This document shows, in pieces, positions 25,592 to 34,557 of a stretch of DNA of 64,000 nucleotides. The translations under genes and the position numbers were made by a program. This DNA comes from Mesorhizobium sp. (lineage in GTDB: Bacteria > Pseudomonadota > Alphaproteobacteria > Rhizobiales > Rhizobiaceae). The stretch lies in NCBI RefSeq assembly GCF_004962245.1, contig NZ_SUHQ01000022.1, positions 1 to 64,000 on the forward strand, read 5' to 3'. A model generated the notes under the pieces. The model did no database searches and was not told the DNA's origin. It saw only the letters and a list, made by a program, of their open reading frames with translations. Numbering within the stretch: position 1 is the first letter of the stretch; every line of letters starts with the position of its first letter.

Positions 25592-26491
25592 ATGATCGAC
25601 CTCAACGACATCGTCGTGTTCACTCGCGTCGTCGAAGCCGGCAGTTTCACCGCCGCCGCGCGACTGCTCGCCATGCCCAAGACGACGGTCAGCCGCCGCA
25701 TTGCCGCGCTCGAGCGCGAGGTCGGGGTTCGCCTGCTGCAGCGCACGACACGCAGCCTCAACATGACGGACGCCGGGCGCCTCTATTACGAGCAGAGCAG
25801 CCAGGCGCTGCGGACGCTCGAGGACGCAAATCTGCGCCTCGCCGAAGCAAGAGCGGAGCCATCGGGCACGATCCGCATTTCGGCTCCCGTCGGCTTCAGC
25901 GGCTATTTCCTCACCCAGGCCGTGGTCGATTTTCTTGCGATGTTTCCGAAAACCAAGGTCGAGCTGCGCCTGACCGACGACAAGCTCAATCTGGTCGAGG
26001 ACGGTATTGACCTCGCTTTCCGCACTGGGGTCCTTCAGGATTCCACGCTGATCGCCCGCAAACTCGGCTCCACGCACAGGCTGCTCTGCGCCAGCCCAGA
26101 CTATCTCGCGCGCCACGGGGTACCGGAAGCGCCTGCGGACCTCACCGGCCACCAGTGCGTCATTGCAGGCTCCTCGACATCAGGTGCTCACTGGCTGCTG
26201 GACGGGCCGCACGGGCAGGAAACGGTCACGGTGGCCGGACGCTTCGCCGCCAATGAGATGCAGGCGGTTGTCGCCGCTGCTGCTGCAGGCTTCGGCATCG
26301 CCCAATTGCCTCATTCGATCGCCGAGACGTTGATCTATGAGCGGCGGTTGCAGCACGTCCTCAAGGATTACGCGACGCCAGCCGGTGGCCTCTACGTTCT
26401 CTACCCGAGCAGCCGGCACCTCTCGCCCTTGGTCAAGGCTTTCATCGAGCTGGCGGCCGAGCGGATTTCCAATCGAATAAACGCCGCTTAA
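25592..26491 (+). CDS. LysR family transcriptional regulator
   Basis: A 299-residue regulator with an N-terminal winged helix (about 1-60: FTRVVEAGSFTAAARLLAMPKTTVSRRI is the LysR helix-turn-helix region) and a periplasmic-binding-like effector domain (about 90-290). I chose ATG 25592; a TTG at 25562 would add ten residues. It is divergent from the NmrA-like gene with a 100-base gap, the usual layout of a LysR gene and its target. The inducer cannot be read from sequence. Confidence 0.9.
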   Translation: MIDLNDIVVFTRVVEAGSFTAAARLLAMPKTTVSRRIAALEREVGVRLLQRTTRSLNMTDAGRLYYEQSSQALRTLEDANLRLAEARAEPSGTIRISAPVGFSGYFLTQAVVDFLAMFPKTKVELRLTDDKLNLVEDGIDLAFRTGVLQDSTLIARKLGSTHRLLCASPDYLARHGVPEAPADLTGHQCVIAGSSTSGAHWLLDGPHGQETVTVAGRFAANEMQAVVAAAAAGFGIAQLPHSIAETLIYERRLQHVLKDYATPAGGLYVLYPSSRHLSPLVKAFIELAAERISNRINAA

Positions 26492-26577
26492 AGGCATGCA
26501 TGGCGCCTAATCCACCAACGTCTGCGCCCTAACGCAGTATCTGGATCTGACTGCCGACGGCTTAGCAGCCAGCCGTC

Positions 26578-28041
26578 TCAGTACGGGCTCGCCACGTCAC
26601 CCGTCTCGACATAAACCGACTTCAACTGCGAATAGAGTGCCAGCGCCGCAAGCGAGTTCTCCCGCCCGATGCCCGACTGCTTGAAGCCGCCGAACGGGAT
26701 CTCGACCGGCGTCAGATTGTAGGCGTTGATCCAGCACGTGCCGGCCTGCAGCTCGGCGATGACGCGGTGTGCGCGCGGCAGGTCGCGCGTGAAGACGCCC
26801 GCGGCAAGGCCGAATTCCGTGTTGTTGGCGCGGTCGATCACCTCGTCCTCGCTGTCGAATTTCAGCACGCTCATGACAGGCCCGAAAATCTCCTCGCGCG
26901 CGATGCGCATGGTGTCGGTGACGCCGGTGAAGACCGTCGGCTCGATGAAGAAGCCGCCCTGGAAACCCTGCAGCGAAGGCACATTGCCGCCGCAGGCGAG
27001 CACGGCACCCTCCTGCTTGCCCGCCTCGATATAGCCGATGACCTTCTCCTGCTGCGCCTTGCTGACCAGCGGCCCCATCTGCGTTTCCTGGTCGAGCGGA
27101 TCGCCGATGCGGATCTTCTTTGTCCGCTCGACGAGCCGTTCGACGAAGCGGTCATGGATGCCCTTCTGGACGAAGACCCGCGTGCCGTTGGAGCAGATCT
27201 GGCCGGTGGAGTAAAAGTTGCCGAGCATGGCGCCGCCAATGGCGTTTTCGAGATCAGCATCCTCGAATACGATCAGCGGCGACTTGCCGCCGAGCTCCAT
27301 GGTGGCGTGCTTCATCTTCGAGCCGGCGAGCGACAGCACCTTGCGGCCGGTCGGCACCGAGCCGGTCACCGAGACCTTGGCGACGACATCGTGCCCGACG
27401 AGGCCGGCACCGACATCGCCATAGCCCTGCACCACGTTGAACAGCCCGTCGGGCAGGCCGGCCTCGGTATAGATCTCGGCCAAGGCCAGCGCTGACAGTG
27501 GCGTGTTCTCCGACGGCTTGAACACCATGGCGTTGCCCATGGCCAGTGCCGGTGCCGATTTCCAGCCTGCGATCTGGATCGGGTAGTTCCAGGCGCCGAT
27601 GCCGACGCAGACACCAAGCGCCTCGCGCCGCGTATAGGCAAAGGGTCCGCCGAGGTCGACGGCCTCGCCATTGTAGGCTGCGACCGCGCCACCGAAATAC
27701 TCCAGGCAATCCGCGGCCGAGGGGGCATCCGCCACCAGTGTTTCCTGGATCGCCTTGCCGGTATCCAGCGTCTCGATGCGCGCCAGGTCGGCGTTGCGCG
27801 CACGCAATATGTCGGCGGCGCGGCGCAGGATGCGTCCGCGCTCGACCGGCTTCAGCCGCGCCCAGGCCGGTTGTGCAGCACGCGCTGCTTCGATCGCGAG
27901 TTCCAGCACATTCGGCGTCGCCGAACGCAGCATCGCGATGGTCTCGCCGGTTGCCGGATAGATGACCGGCAGCGGCGCACCCTGCTCGTCGTCGATGTAG
28001 CGTCCGTTGACATAGTGCGATGCGGTCGGCTGCGCGCGCAT
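26578..28041 (-). CDS. betB: Betaine aldehyde dehydrogenase BetB
   Basis: A 487-residue NAD(P)+-dependent aldehyde dehydrogenase that oxidises betaine aldehyde to glycine betaine. The catalytic glutamate lies in MELGGKSPL and the catalytic cysteine in STGQICSNGTRVF. The C-terminal NLTPVEIPFGGFKQSG is typical of BetB. It is the last gene of betICAB, 51 bases after betA. The pathway makes the osmoprotectant glycine betaine or feeds betaine catabolism. Confidence 0.95.
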   Translation of the reverse strand: MRAQPTASHYVNGRYIDDEQGAPLPVIYPATGETIAMLRSATPNVLELAIEAARAAQPAWARLKPVERGRILRRAADILRARNADLARIETLDTGKAIQETLVADAPSAADCLEYFGGAVAAYNGEAVDLGGPFAYTRREALGVCVGIGAWNYPIQIAGWKSAPALAMGNAMVFKPSENTPLSALALAEIYTEAGLPDGLFNVVQGYGDVGAGLVGHDVVAKVSVTGSVPTGRKVLSLAGSKMKHATMELGGKSPLIVFEDADLENAIGGAMLGNFYSTGQICSNGTRVFVQKGIHDRFVERLVERTKKIRIGDPLDQETQMGPLVSKAQQEKVIGYIEAGKQEGAVLACGGNVPSLQGFQGGFFIEPTVFTGVTDTMRIAREEIFGPVMSVLKFDSEDEVIDRANNTEFGLAAGVFTRDLPRAHRVIAELQAGTCWINAYNLTPVEIPFGGFKQSGIGRENSLAALALYSQLKSVYVETGDVASPY

Positions 28042-28092
28042 GGCTGTTCTCCAATGTCTTCGCTAGGGCGGAGCAGGCCGCCCGATCATGGC

Positions 28093-29745
28093 CTATCTGT
28101 CCGACACCTGCCAGCGCGGATTGATCCAGGGTTCCTGGTTGGACGGCGCCAGCGGCGTGCGGCCGAGAATGTGGTCGGCGGCCTTTTCGCCGGTCATGAT
28201 CGACGGCGCGTTGAGATTGCCGTTGGTGACTCGCGGGAAGATCGAGGAATCGGCGACCCGCAGCCCTTCGACGCCGATGACACGGCATTCCGGATCGACG
28301 ACGCTCATCGGGTCATCGGTGCGGCCCATCTTGCAGGTGCCGCAGGGATGATAGGCGCTTTCGGCATGATCGCGGATGAAGGCGTCGAGATCGTCGTCCG
28401 ACTGGACGTGCGAGCCCGGCGAAATCTCCCTGCCGCGATAAGGGTCGAATGCCGACTGGCCGAAGATCTCCCGGGTCAGCCGGATGCAGTGGCGGAACTC
28501 GGTCCAGTCGTCCGGATGCGACATGTAGTTGAAGCGGATCACCGGCTTCGATTTGGGATCGGGCGAGCGCAGCGTGACGGAACCGCGCGACTTCGATCGC
28601 ATCGGTCCGACATGCGCCTGGAAACCGTGCGCCTTCGCCGCCGCCTTGCCGTCATAGCGAACCGCAGCCGGGATGAAATGATACTGGATGTCGGGATAGT
28701 CGACACCGGCGCGCGAGCGCACGAAGGCAGCCGCCTCGAAATGATTGGTCGCGCCGAGACCCGACTTGAAGAACAGCCATTGCGCGCCGATCATTGCCTT
28801 GGAGAAGGGGTTGAGCACCGAATTCAGCGTGATCGGCAGCGTCGATTCCTGCTGGATATAAAGCTCCAAATGGTCCTGCAGGTTGCGGCCGACGCCGGGC
28901 CGGTCGGCCACGATGGGGATGCCGTATTCCCTGAGATGTTCGGCCGGGCCGATGCCGGACAGCATCAGGATCTTGGGCGAATTGATCGAGGAGGCGGCAA
29001 TGATCACCTCACGTCGCGCCTTGACCACCTGAATCCGTTTGCGCGCTTCGATCTCGACGCCGGTGGCGCGTTGATTCTCGATGATCACCCGCCGGGCGAA
29101 ACCCTTGACCAGGCTAACATTTTTCCGCCTGAGCGCCGGCCTGAGATAGGCGCTCGCCGCCGACCAGCGGCGTCCGCCGCGAATGGTCTGCTCCATCGGC
29201 CCAAAGCCTTCCTGCTTCGCGCCGTTGTAGTCGTCGGTCAGTTCGAAGCCGGCCTGACGGCCTGCCTCGACGAAGGCGCCGTAGAGTGGGTTCGTCCTTG
29301 AGCCGCGCTGCACGGTCAGCGGGCCGCCGTGGCCGCGCCAGCTATTCTCGCCGCCGTTGCTGTCCTCCATGCGCTTGAAGTAGGGGAGCACGTCGGCAAA
29401 CCCCCAGCCAGCCGCGCCCTGTTCGGCCCAATGGTCGAAATCGCGTGCGTGGCCACGCACATAGACCATGCCGTTGATCGAGGACGAGCCGCCGATGACC
29501 TTGCCGCGCGGCGTCGCCAGCACGCGGCCGCCGAGATGCGGCTCCGGCTCGCTGGCAAAGCCCCAGTCGTAGAGGCTCATGTTGAGCGGGATCGACAGCG
29601 CCGACGGCATCTGGATCAGCGGACCGATGTCGCTGCCGCCAAATTCGATGACGATCACCGAATGCTTGCCATCCTCTGAAAGCCGGTAGGCCATGGCCGA
29701 GCCGGCCGAGCCGGAGCCGATGATGACGAAATCCGCCTCAAGCAT
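28093..29745 (-). CDS. betA: Choline dehydrogenase BetA
   Basis: A 550-residue GMC-family flavoprotein that oxidises choline to betaine aldehyde. The FAD motif GSGSAGSAMAYRL lies at residues 11-23. The GMC signatures GGSSSINGMVYVRG and SSINSPKILMLSGIGP are present, and the catalytic-site histidine is in ESAYHPCGTCKMG. It lies between betC and betB with gaps of about 50 bases and is probably membrane-associated. Confidence 0.95.
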   Translation of the reverse strand: MLEADFVIIGSGSAGSAMAYRLSEDGKHSVIVIEFGGSDIGPLIQMPSALSIPLNMSLYDWGFASEPEPHLGGRVLATPRGKVIGGSSSINGMVYVRGHARDFDHWAEQGAAGWGFADVLPYFKRMEDSNGGENSWRGHGGPLTVQRGSRTNPLYGAFVEAGRQAGFELTDDYNGAKQEGFGPMEQTIRGGRRWSAASAYLRPALRRKNVSLVKGFARRVIIENQRATGVEIEARKRIQVVKARREVIIAASSINSPKILMLSGIGPAEHLREYGIPIVADRPGVGRNLQDHLELYIQQESTLPITLNSVLNPFSKAMIGAQWLFFKSGLGATNHFEAAAFVRSRAGVDYPDIQYHFIPAAVRYDGKAAAKAHGFQAHVGPMRSKSRGSVTLRSPDPKSKPVIRFNYMSHPDDWTEFRHCIRLTREIFGQSAFDPYRGREISPGSHVQSDDDLDAFIRDHAESAYHPCGTCKMGRTDDPMSVVDPECRVIGVEGLRVADSSIFPRVTNGNLNAPSIMTGEKAADHILGRTPLAPSNQEPWINPRWQVSDR

Positions 29746-29796
29746 GGTTCACATACGCCATGAAGGTAGCGAGCAAGGGAACACGACCGTCTGCCA

Positions 29797-31326
29797 TCAT
29801 TCGCCTCGCGGAAAGCGCTTCTGCTCTTCGAGCAGGTCGAGATTCATGTGGTTACGCATGTAGCGTTCCGAGGCCTTCTGCAGCGGCTGGAATTCCCAGG
29901 GGTAGTGGGTGCCGTTGCGCAGCGCCGGATAAACCACCCAGCGGCGCGCCTGGCTGGCGCGCACGGCGGCGTCGAAGCCGGCCATGTCCCAGCGCGCCCG
30001 GACCTTGCCGGTGAATGCAGCCAGCAGGCAGGCATGCGCCGGATCGGCGGCGAGATTGGTCAGCTCGAGCGGATCCGATTCAAGATCAAACAGTTGCGGC
30101 GGATCGATCTCGCAATGGATGAATTTGTAGCGGCCCTCGCGGATCGCTACCATCGGCGCGTTGGAGCCTTCCGCCGCATATTCCATCAGCACAGGTGCGG
30201 TGCGTTCCTCGCCGTCGAGCAACGGCAGCAGCGACTGGCCGTCCGTCCACGGCGCAATGGCGCTCATGTCGATGCCGGCGAGGTCGCAAAGCGTCGGCGT
30301 CACGTCGAGATTGGAGACCGGCGCCTCGACCAGGGCGGCCGGGATGTCCTTGCCGGCGATCATCAGCGGCACCCGCGCCGAGCCCTCGAAGAAGCACATC
30401 TTGAACCACAGGCCGCGCTCGCCGAGCATGTCGCCGTGATCCGAGCAGAACAGGATGGTCGTGTCGTCGAGCATTCGCGTGCGCTCGAGCACCGACAGCA
30501 ATTCGCCGACCTTGTCGTCGAGATAGGAGATGTTGGCGAAATAGCCGCGCCGCGCGCGGCGGATCTGCTCCGAGGTGATGTCGAAGCTGTCGTAGTCGCT
30601 GGCCCGGTAGAGCCGCTGCGAATGCGGATCCTGATCGCTATAGGTGATGAAGCCCACTTCAGGCTCGAGCGCCGGGCAGTTTTCGTAGAGATCCCAATAG
30701 CGCCGCCGGGCGACGTAGGGGTCGTGCGGATGGGTGAAGGAAACCGTCAGGCACCAGGGCCGGCGCGCCGCATCGTCGGAGACGCGGGCGAAATCATAGA
30801 GCTTCTGCGCCGCATGGAAGGCGACCTCGTCGTCATATTCCATCTGGTTGGTGATCTCGGCGACGCCGGCGCCGCTCACCGAACCGAGATTGTGGTACCA
30901 CCAGTCGATCCGTTCGCCGGGCTTGCGATAATCCGGCGTCCAGCCGAAATCGGCCGGATAGATGTCGGTGGTCAGCCGTTCTTCGAAGCCATGCAACTGG
31001 TCCGGCCCGACGAAATGCATCTTGCCGGACAGGCAGGTGTGGTAGCCGGCGGCGCGCAGATGATGCGCATAGGTCGGGATCGACGACGCGAACTCGGCGG
31101 CATTGTCATAGACCTCGGTGCGCGACGGCAACTGGCCGCTCATGAACGAGGCCCGGCCCGGCGCGCAGAGCGGCGAGGCGGTGTAGTTGTTTTTGAAGCG
31201 CGCCGAACGCGCGGCCAGCGCCTTCAGATGCGGCGCATGCAGGAAGTCCGCCGGCCCATCCGGAAACAGCGTGCCGTTGAGTTGATCGACCATGACGATC
31301 AGGAAATTGGGTCGCTTGGACGTCAC
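29797..31326 (-). CDS. betC: Choline sulfatase BetC
   Basis: A 509-residue type I sulfatase that releases choline from choline-O-sulfate. The C-x-P-x-R motif CAPGR places the formylglycine residue at Cys54. Metal-binding residues include the early MVDQ and the later CSDHGDMLGERG. The start is GTG 31326, overlapping the betI stop by four bases, with GGAG six bases upstream. The enzyme needs Cys-to-formylglycine modification. Linked betC is a rhizobial feature of the bet operon. Confidence 0.95.
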   Translation of the reverse strand: MTSKRPNFLIVMVDQLNGTLFPDGPADFLHAPHLKALAARSARFKNNYTASPLCAPGRASFMSGQLPSRTEVYDNAAEFASSIPTYAHHLRAAGYHTCLSGKMHFVGPDQLHGFEERLTTDIYPADFGWTPDYRKPGERIDWWYHNLGSVSGAGVAEITNQMEYDDEVAFHAAQKLYDFARVSDDAARRPWCLTVSFTHPHDPYVARRRYWDLYENCPALEPEVGFITYSDQDPHSQRLYRASDYDSFDITSEQIRRARRGYFANISYLDDKVGELLSVLERTRMLDDTTILFCSDHGDMLGERGLWFKMCFFEGSARVPLMIAGKDIPAALVEAPVSNLDVTPTLCDLAGIDMSAIAPWTDGQSLLPLLDGEERTAPVLMEYAAEGSNAPMVAIREGRYKFIHCEIDPPQLFDLESDPLELTNLAADPAHACLLAAFTGKVRARWDMAGFDAAVRASQARRWVVYPALRNGTHYPWEFQPLQKASERYMRNHMNLDLLEEQKRFPRGE

Positions 31327-31913
31327 TGCGCGCTCCGCCGGCTGAGTTTCGTTTCGAGATAATCCTCGATCAGGGCGATCGCGGTCGCGGCATTGGGCAC
31401 GCCATCCTTCAGCGCGCGCCTGATATAGAGCCCGTCGATCAGTGCAGCTGTCGCCTCGGCGACGCGGTCGGCTTCGCTTCTCGGCAGGATGCCGGTCAAT
31501 CCGCTCAACAGATTGGAATGCAGGCGCCGCGCATAGACCTTGAGCAGCCGGCGCAGCGCCGACGATTTCTGCGCCTCGACATAGAAGGCAAGCCAGGCGG
31601 CGATCGTTTCCGGCTGGAACTGGGCGTCGGAGAAATTGACGGCGACCACGGCCGAAACGCGCTGGCGTGCCGTGCTGGCCGATCGCAGCGCGCGCCGCAT
31701 ATCGGCGGTCAGCTCGGCCAGGATATGCCGCATCGTCGCCAGCAAAAGCTCGTCCTTGGCGCCGAAATAGTGATGGGCAAGCGCCGAGGACACGCCGGCG
31801 CGCCCGGCGATCTCCGACATGGTCACATCAAGCGAGCCGCGCTCGCCGATCGCCGAGATCGTCGCGTCGATGAGCGCCCTGCGGCGCAACGGCTCCATTC
31901 CGACTTTCGGCAT
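31323..31913 (-). CDS. betI: TetR-type repressor BetI
   Basis: A 196-residue TetR regulator. The helix-turn-helix lies at about 25-60 (MSEIAGRAGVSSALAHHYFGAKDELL) and the C-terminal domain matches BetI. BetI represses the bet operon and is released by choline. It is the first gene of betICAB and overlaps betC. The palindrome at 31949-31962, 36-49 bases upstream, is a likely operator for autoregulation. Confidence 0.93.
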   Translation of the reverse strand: MPKVGMEPLRRRALIDATISAIGERGSLDVTMSEIAGRAGVSSALAHHYFGAKDELLLATMRHILAELTADMRRALRSASTARQRVSAVVAVNFSDAQFQPETIAAWLAFYVEAQKSSALRRLLKVYARRLHSNLLSGLTGILPRSEADRVAEATAALIDGLYIRRALKDGVPNAATAIALIEDYLETKLSRRSAQ

Positions 31914-31948
31914 TCTTGCTCCCGTCTCTCGCGGCGAGTTTATTTTTT

Positions 31949-31962
31949 ATTGACGGATCAAT
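31949..31962. promoter_or_regulatory. Likely BetI operator
   Basis: An inverted repeat, ATTGA-CGGA-TCAAT, sits in an AT-rich stretch just upstream of betI. BetI operators contain TTGA-like inverted arms, and this is the only such site between betI and the thiolase gene. It also resembles an FNR half-site, but the spacing is wrong for FNR. Confidence 0.6.
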
Positions 31963-32145
31963 CAACAAAAAATCCAGTCCGATTTCCATGACCCGAGGTC
32001 GGCACTGGGGACAAAGGCCGGCCGGATCAACCGATTGTGTGTCTCTGGCCCTTCACAGGATCTGGAAAGCGGTTCATAGTTGAACAATATTGATGGAATG
32101 CGCCGTGACGCCACGAACCGGCCGGCGCGGAAGATGGAGATCGCC

Positions 32146-33312
32146 ATGACAGCATGCATCGTCGGCTGGGCGCATTCGCGCTTCGGCAAGCTCGAAGGCG
32201 AGACGCTGGAGGGCCTGATCACCAAGGTTGCAGCAGACGCACTCGATCATGCCGGCATCGGTCCGGACGAGGTCGACGAGATCATGCTTGGCCACTTCAA
32301 TGCCGGCTTTTCCGCGCAGGATTTCACCGCAAGCCTGGTCCTGCAGGCCGACGACCGGCTGCGCTTCAAGCCGGCGACGCGCGTCGAGAACGCCTGCGCC
32401 ACCGGCTCGGCGGCGGTCAGGCAAGGCATCCGGGCCATAGACGCCAATGCGGCGCGCATCGTGCTGGTGGTCGGCGCCGAGCAGATGACGACGACACCAG
32501 GTCCGGAAATCGGCAAGAACCTTCTCAAGGCCTCGTATCTGCCCGAGGAGGGCGATACGCCGGCAGGCTTCGCCGGCGTTTTCGGCAAGATCGCGCAGGC
32601 CTATTTCCAGCGCTATGGCGACCAGTCGGACGCGCTGGCGATGATCGCTGCCAAGAACCACAAGAACGGCGTCGACAATCCCTACGCGCAGATGCGCAAG
32701 GATTTCGGCTACGAGTTCTGCCGGCACGAGAGCGAGAAGAACCCCTTCGTCGCCGGCCCGCTGAAACGCACCGACTGCTCGCTGGTTTCCGACGGCGCCG
32801 CCGCCCTTGTCCTTGCCGACACGGCGACGGCGCTGAAGATGCGCCGCGCCGTCGCCTTCCGCGCCAATGAACATGTGCAGGATTTCCTGCCGATGTCGAA
32901 GCGCGACATCCTGGCGTTCGAAGGCTGCGAGCAGGCCTGGAATCAGGCGCTGAAGAATGCCGGTGTGACGCTCGACGATCTGTCCTTCGTCGAGACGCAT
33001 GACTGCTTCACCATCGCCGAGCTGATCGAATATGAGGCGATGGGGCTGGCCAAACCCGGCGAGGGTGCCAGACTGGCGCTGGACGGCGAGACGGCGAAGG
33101 ACGGCCGGCTGCCGGTCAATCCGTCCGGCGGGCTGAAGTCGAAGGGGCACCCGATCGGGGCCACCGGCGTGTCGATGCATGTGCTGAGCGCCATGCAGCT
33201 TGTCGGCGAGGCCGGTGGCATCCAGGTGCCGGGCGCAAAGCTCGGCGGCATCTTCAACATGGGCGGTGCCGCGGTCGCCAACTACGTTTCCATTCTCGAC
33301 CGGATCAGATAA
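32146..33312 (+). CDS. Thiolase-like acyltransferase of the SCP-x type
   Basis: A 388-residue thiolase-fold protein. The nucleophilic cysteine is Cys84 in ENACATGSAA. HDCFTIAE and GGLKSKGHPIGATG hold the two catalytic histidines. The second cysteine of classical thiolases is replaced in FNMGGAA, a feature of the SCP-x/nonspecific lipid-transfer subgroup, so simple acetoacetyl-CoA chemistry is not assured. ATG 32146 has GGAG six bases upstream. Longer in-frame starts at 32080 and 32134 exist. It is divergent from betI and could act in betaine or fatty-acid degradation. Confidence 0.82.
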   Translation: MTACIVGWAHSRFGKLEGETLEGLITKVAADALDHAGIGPDEVDEIMLGHFNAGFSAQDFTASLVLQADDRLRFKPATRVENACATGSAAVRQGIRAIDANAARIVLVVGAEQMTTTPGPEIGKNLLKASYLPEEGDTPAGFAGVFGKIAQAYFQRYGDQSDALAMIAAKNHKNGVDNPYAQMRKDFGYEFCRHESEKNPFVAGPLKRTDCSLVSDGAAALVLADTATALKMRRAVAFRANEHVQDFLPMSKRDILAFEGCEQAWNQALKNAGVTLDDLSFVETHDCFTIAELIEYEAMGLAKPGEGARLALDGETAKDGRLPVNPSGGLKSKGHPIGATGVSMHVLSAMQLVGEAGGIQVPGAKLGGIFNMGGAAVANYVSILDRIR

Positions 33313-33325
33313 AAGCGGCCCGCAT

Positions 33326-33421
33326 TACAGCGCCGCGCGCCCTTGGGCGCGCAAGGACGCTGTAGCACTTTGATTTTGCGCATGATCTTTTTCGAAAATC
33401 GATTCCGATTTTCGAGGTCAT
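33326..33421. repeat. Two-part dispersed palindromic repeat, copy 1
   Basis: Part one is a GC-rich hairpin bounded by TACAGCG/CGCTGTA with GCGCGC inside. Part two is an inverted repeat around AAAATCG-ATTC-CGATTTT. The copy fills the gap between the thiolase and asparaginase genes. The same element recurs at 40781, 50817, 53330, 55057 and 57345. Confidence 0.75.
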
Positions 33422-33540
33422 ACGCTAGAGCATTTTTCAGCCAAGTGGAACACTTGGCGTCGCAGAAATGCGGCTAAAAACAAAGAGATAGAGCGGGATG
33501 CTAAGTTCCATCAGACGCATCGCGCTCTAGCGGGGAATTC

Positions 33541-34548
33541 ATGACAAATCCGGTTCTGGTCGAGGTTTTGCGCGGCGCGGTGGTCGAGAGCGCCCATCGT
33601 GGCGCCATTGCGGTCTTCGATGCCGACGGCAAGCCGTTCCTGGAGATCGGCGATACGGCACGCCCGGTGTTCCCGCGCTCGGCCGTCAAGGCGATCCAGG
33701 CGCTGCCGCTGGTCGAAAGCGGTGCCGCCGATGCGTTTGGCTTCGGCGACCGGGAACTGGCGCTGGCCTGCGCTTCGCATTCCGGCGAACCCGCGCATGT
33801 CGACTTGGCGCGGGCAATGCTGGCGAAGGCCGGCCTCGACCAGACCGCGCTGGAGTGCGGCGCGCATTGGCCGTCGAGCCATGAAGCGACAATTGCGCTT
33901 GCCCGTGCCGGCAACTTGCCAAACGCGCTGCACAACAATTGTTCGGGCAAGCATGCGGGTTTCCTCTGCACCTGCGTCCACGCCGGCATCGCACATCGCG
34001 GCTATGTCAAATCAGGCCATGCCCTGCAGGAGATGGTGCGCGATGCGATGCAGGCCGTAACCGGTGCTGCCCATGACGTCCATCATTGCGGCACCGACGG
34101 CTGCTCGATCCCAACCTATGCCGTGCCACTGCGCAGCTTCGCGCTCGGCTTTGCCCGCATGGCAACCGGTGTCGGCTTCGAACCGGCACGCGCCAAGGCC
34201 GCAAAGCGGCTGCTTTCAGCCTGCATGGCCGAGCCCTTTCTGGTCGCCGGCACGGGCAGGGCCGATGTTGCGCTGATGGAAGCCGCGCCAGGCCGGATTT
34301 TTGTGAAGGTGGGGGCCGAGGGCGTCTATTGCGCGGCTCTTCCCGAGCTTGGCCTTGGCATTGCGCTTAAATGCGATGATGGCGCCGGCCGTGCGGCTGA
34401 AGTCATGGTCGCGGCATGCATTGCCAGGCTTTTGCACACCGACGAGGCGCTGGCGGCGAAACTGATCGAACAGGCAAATCCGCCCATCGAAAGCCGGATC
34501 GGCGCCAAGGTCGGCGCCCTCCGCCTCACCGCCGCCGCGCTGAGCTGA
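33541..34548 (+). CDS. L-asparaginase of the Rhizobium etli type
   Basis: A 335-residue asparaginase of the class first described in R. etli, unrelated in fold to E. coli AnsA/AnsB. It has the RSAVK motif (Ser47, Lys50), SHSGE (Ser79-Glu83 approximately) and NNCSGKHAG, where the Cys and Lys bind zinc or act in catalysis. It hydrolyses asparagine to aspartate and ammonia. The start ATG 33541 has GGGGA upstream. It converges with the TIGR03808 gene ten bases on. Confidence 0.88.
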   Translation: MTNPVLVEVLRGAVVESAHRGAIAVFDADGKPFLEIGDTARPVFPRSAVKAIQALPLVESGAADAFGFGDRELALACASHSGEPAHVDLARAMLAKAGLDQTALECGAHWPSSHEATIALARAGNLPNALHNNCSGKHAGFLCTCVHAGIAHRGYVKSGHALQEMVRDAMQAVTGAAHDVHHCGTDGCSIPTYAVPLRSFALGFARMATGVGFEPARAKAAKRLLSACMAEPFLVAGTGRADVALMEAAPGRIFVKVGAEGVYCAALPELGLGIALKCDDGAGRAAEVMVAACIARLLHTDEALAAKLIEQANPPIESRIGAKVGALRLTAAALS

Positions 34549-34557
34549 GAGCGGCAT

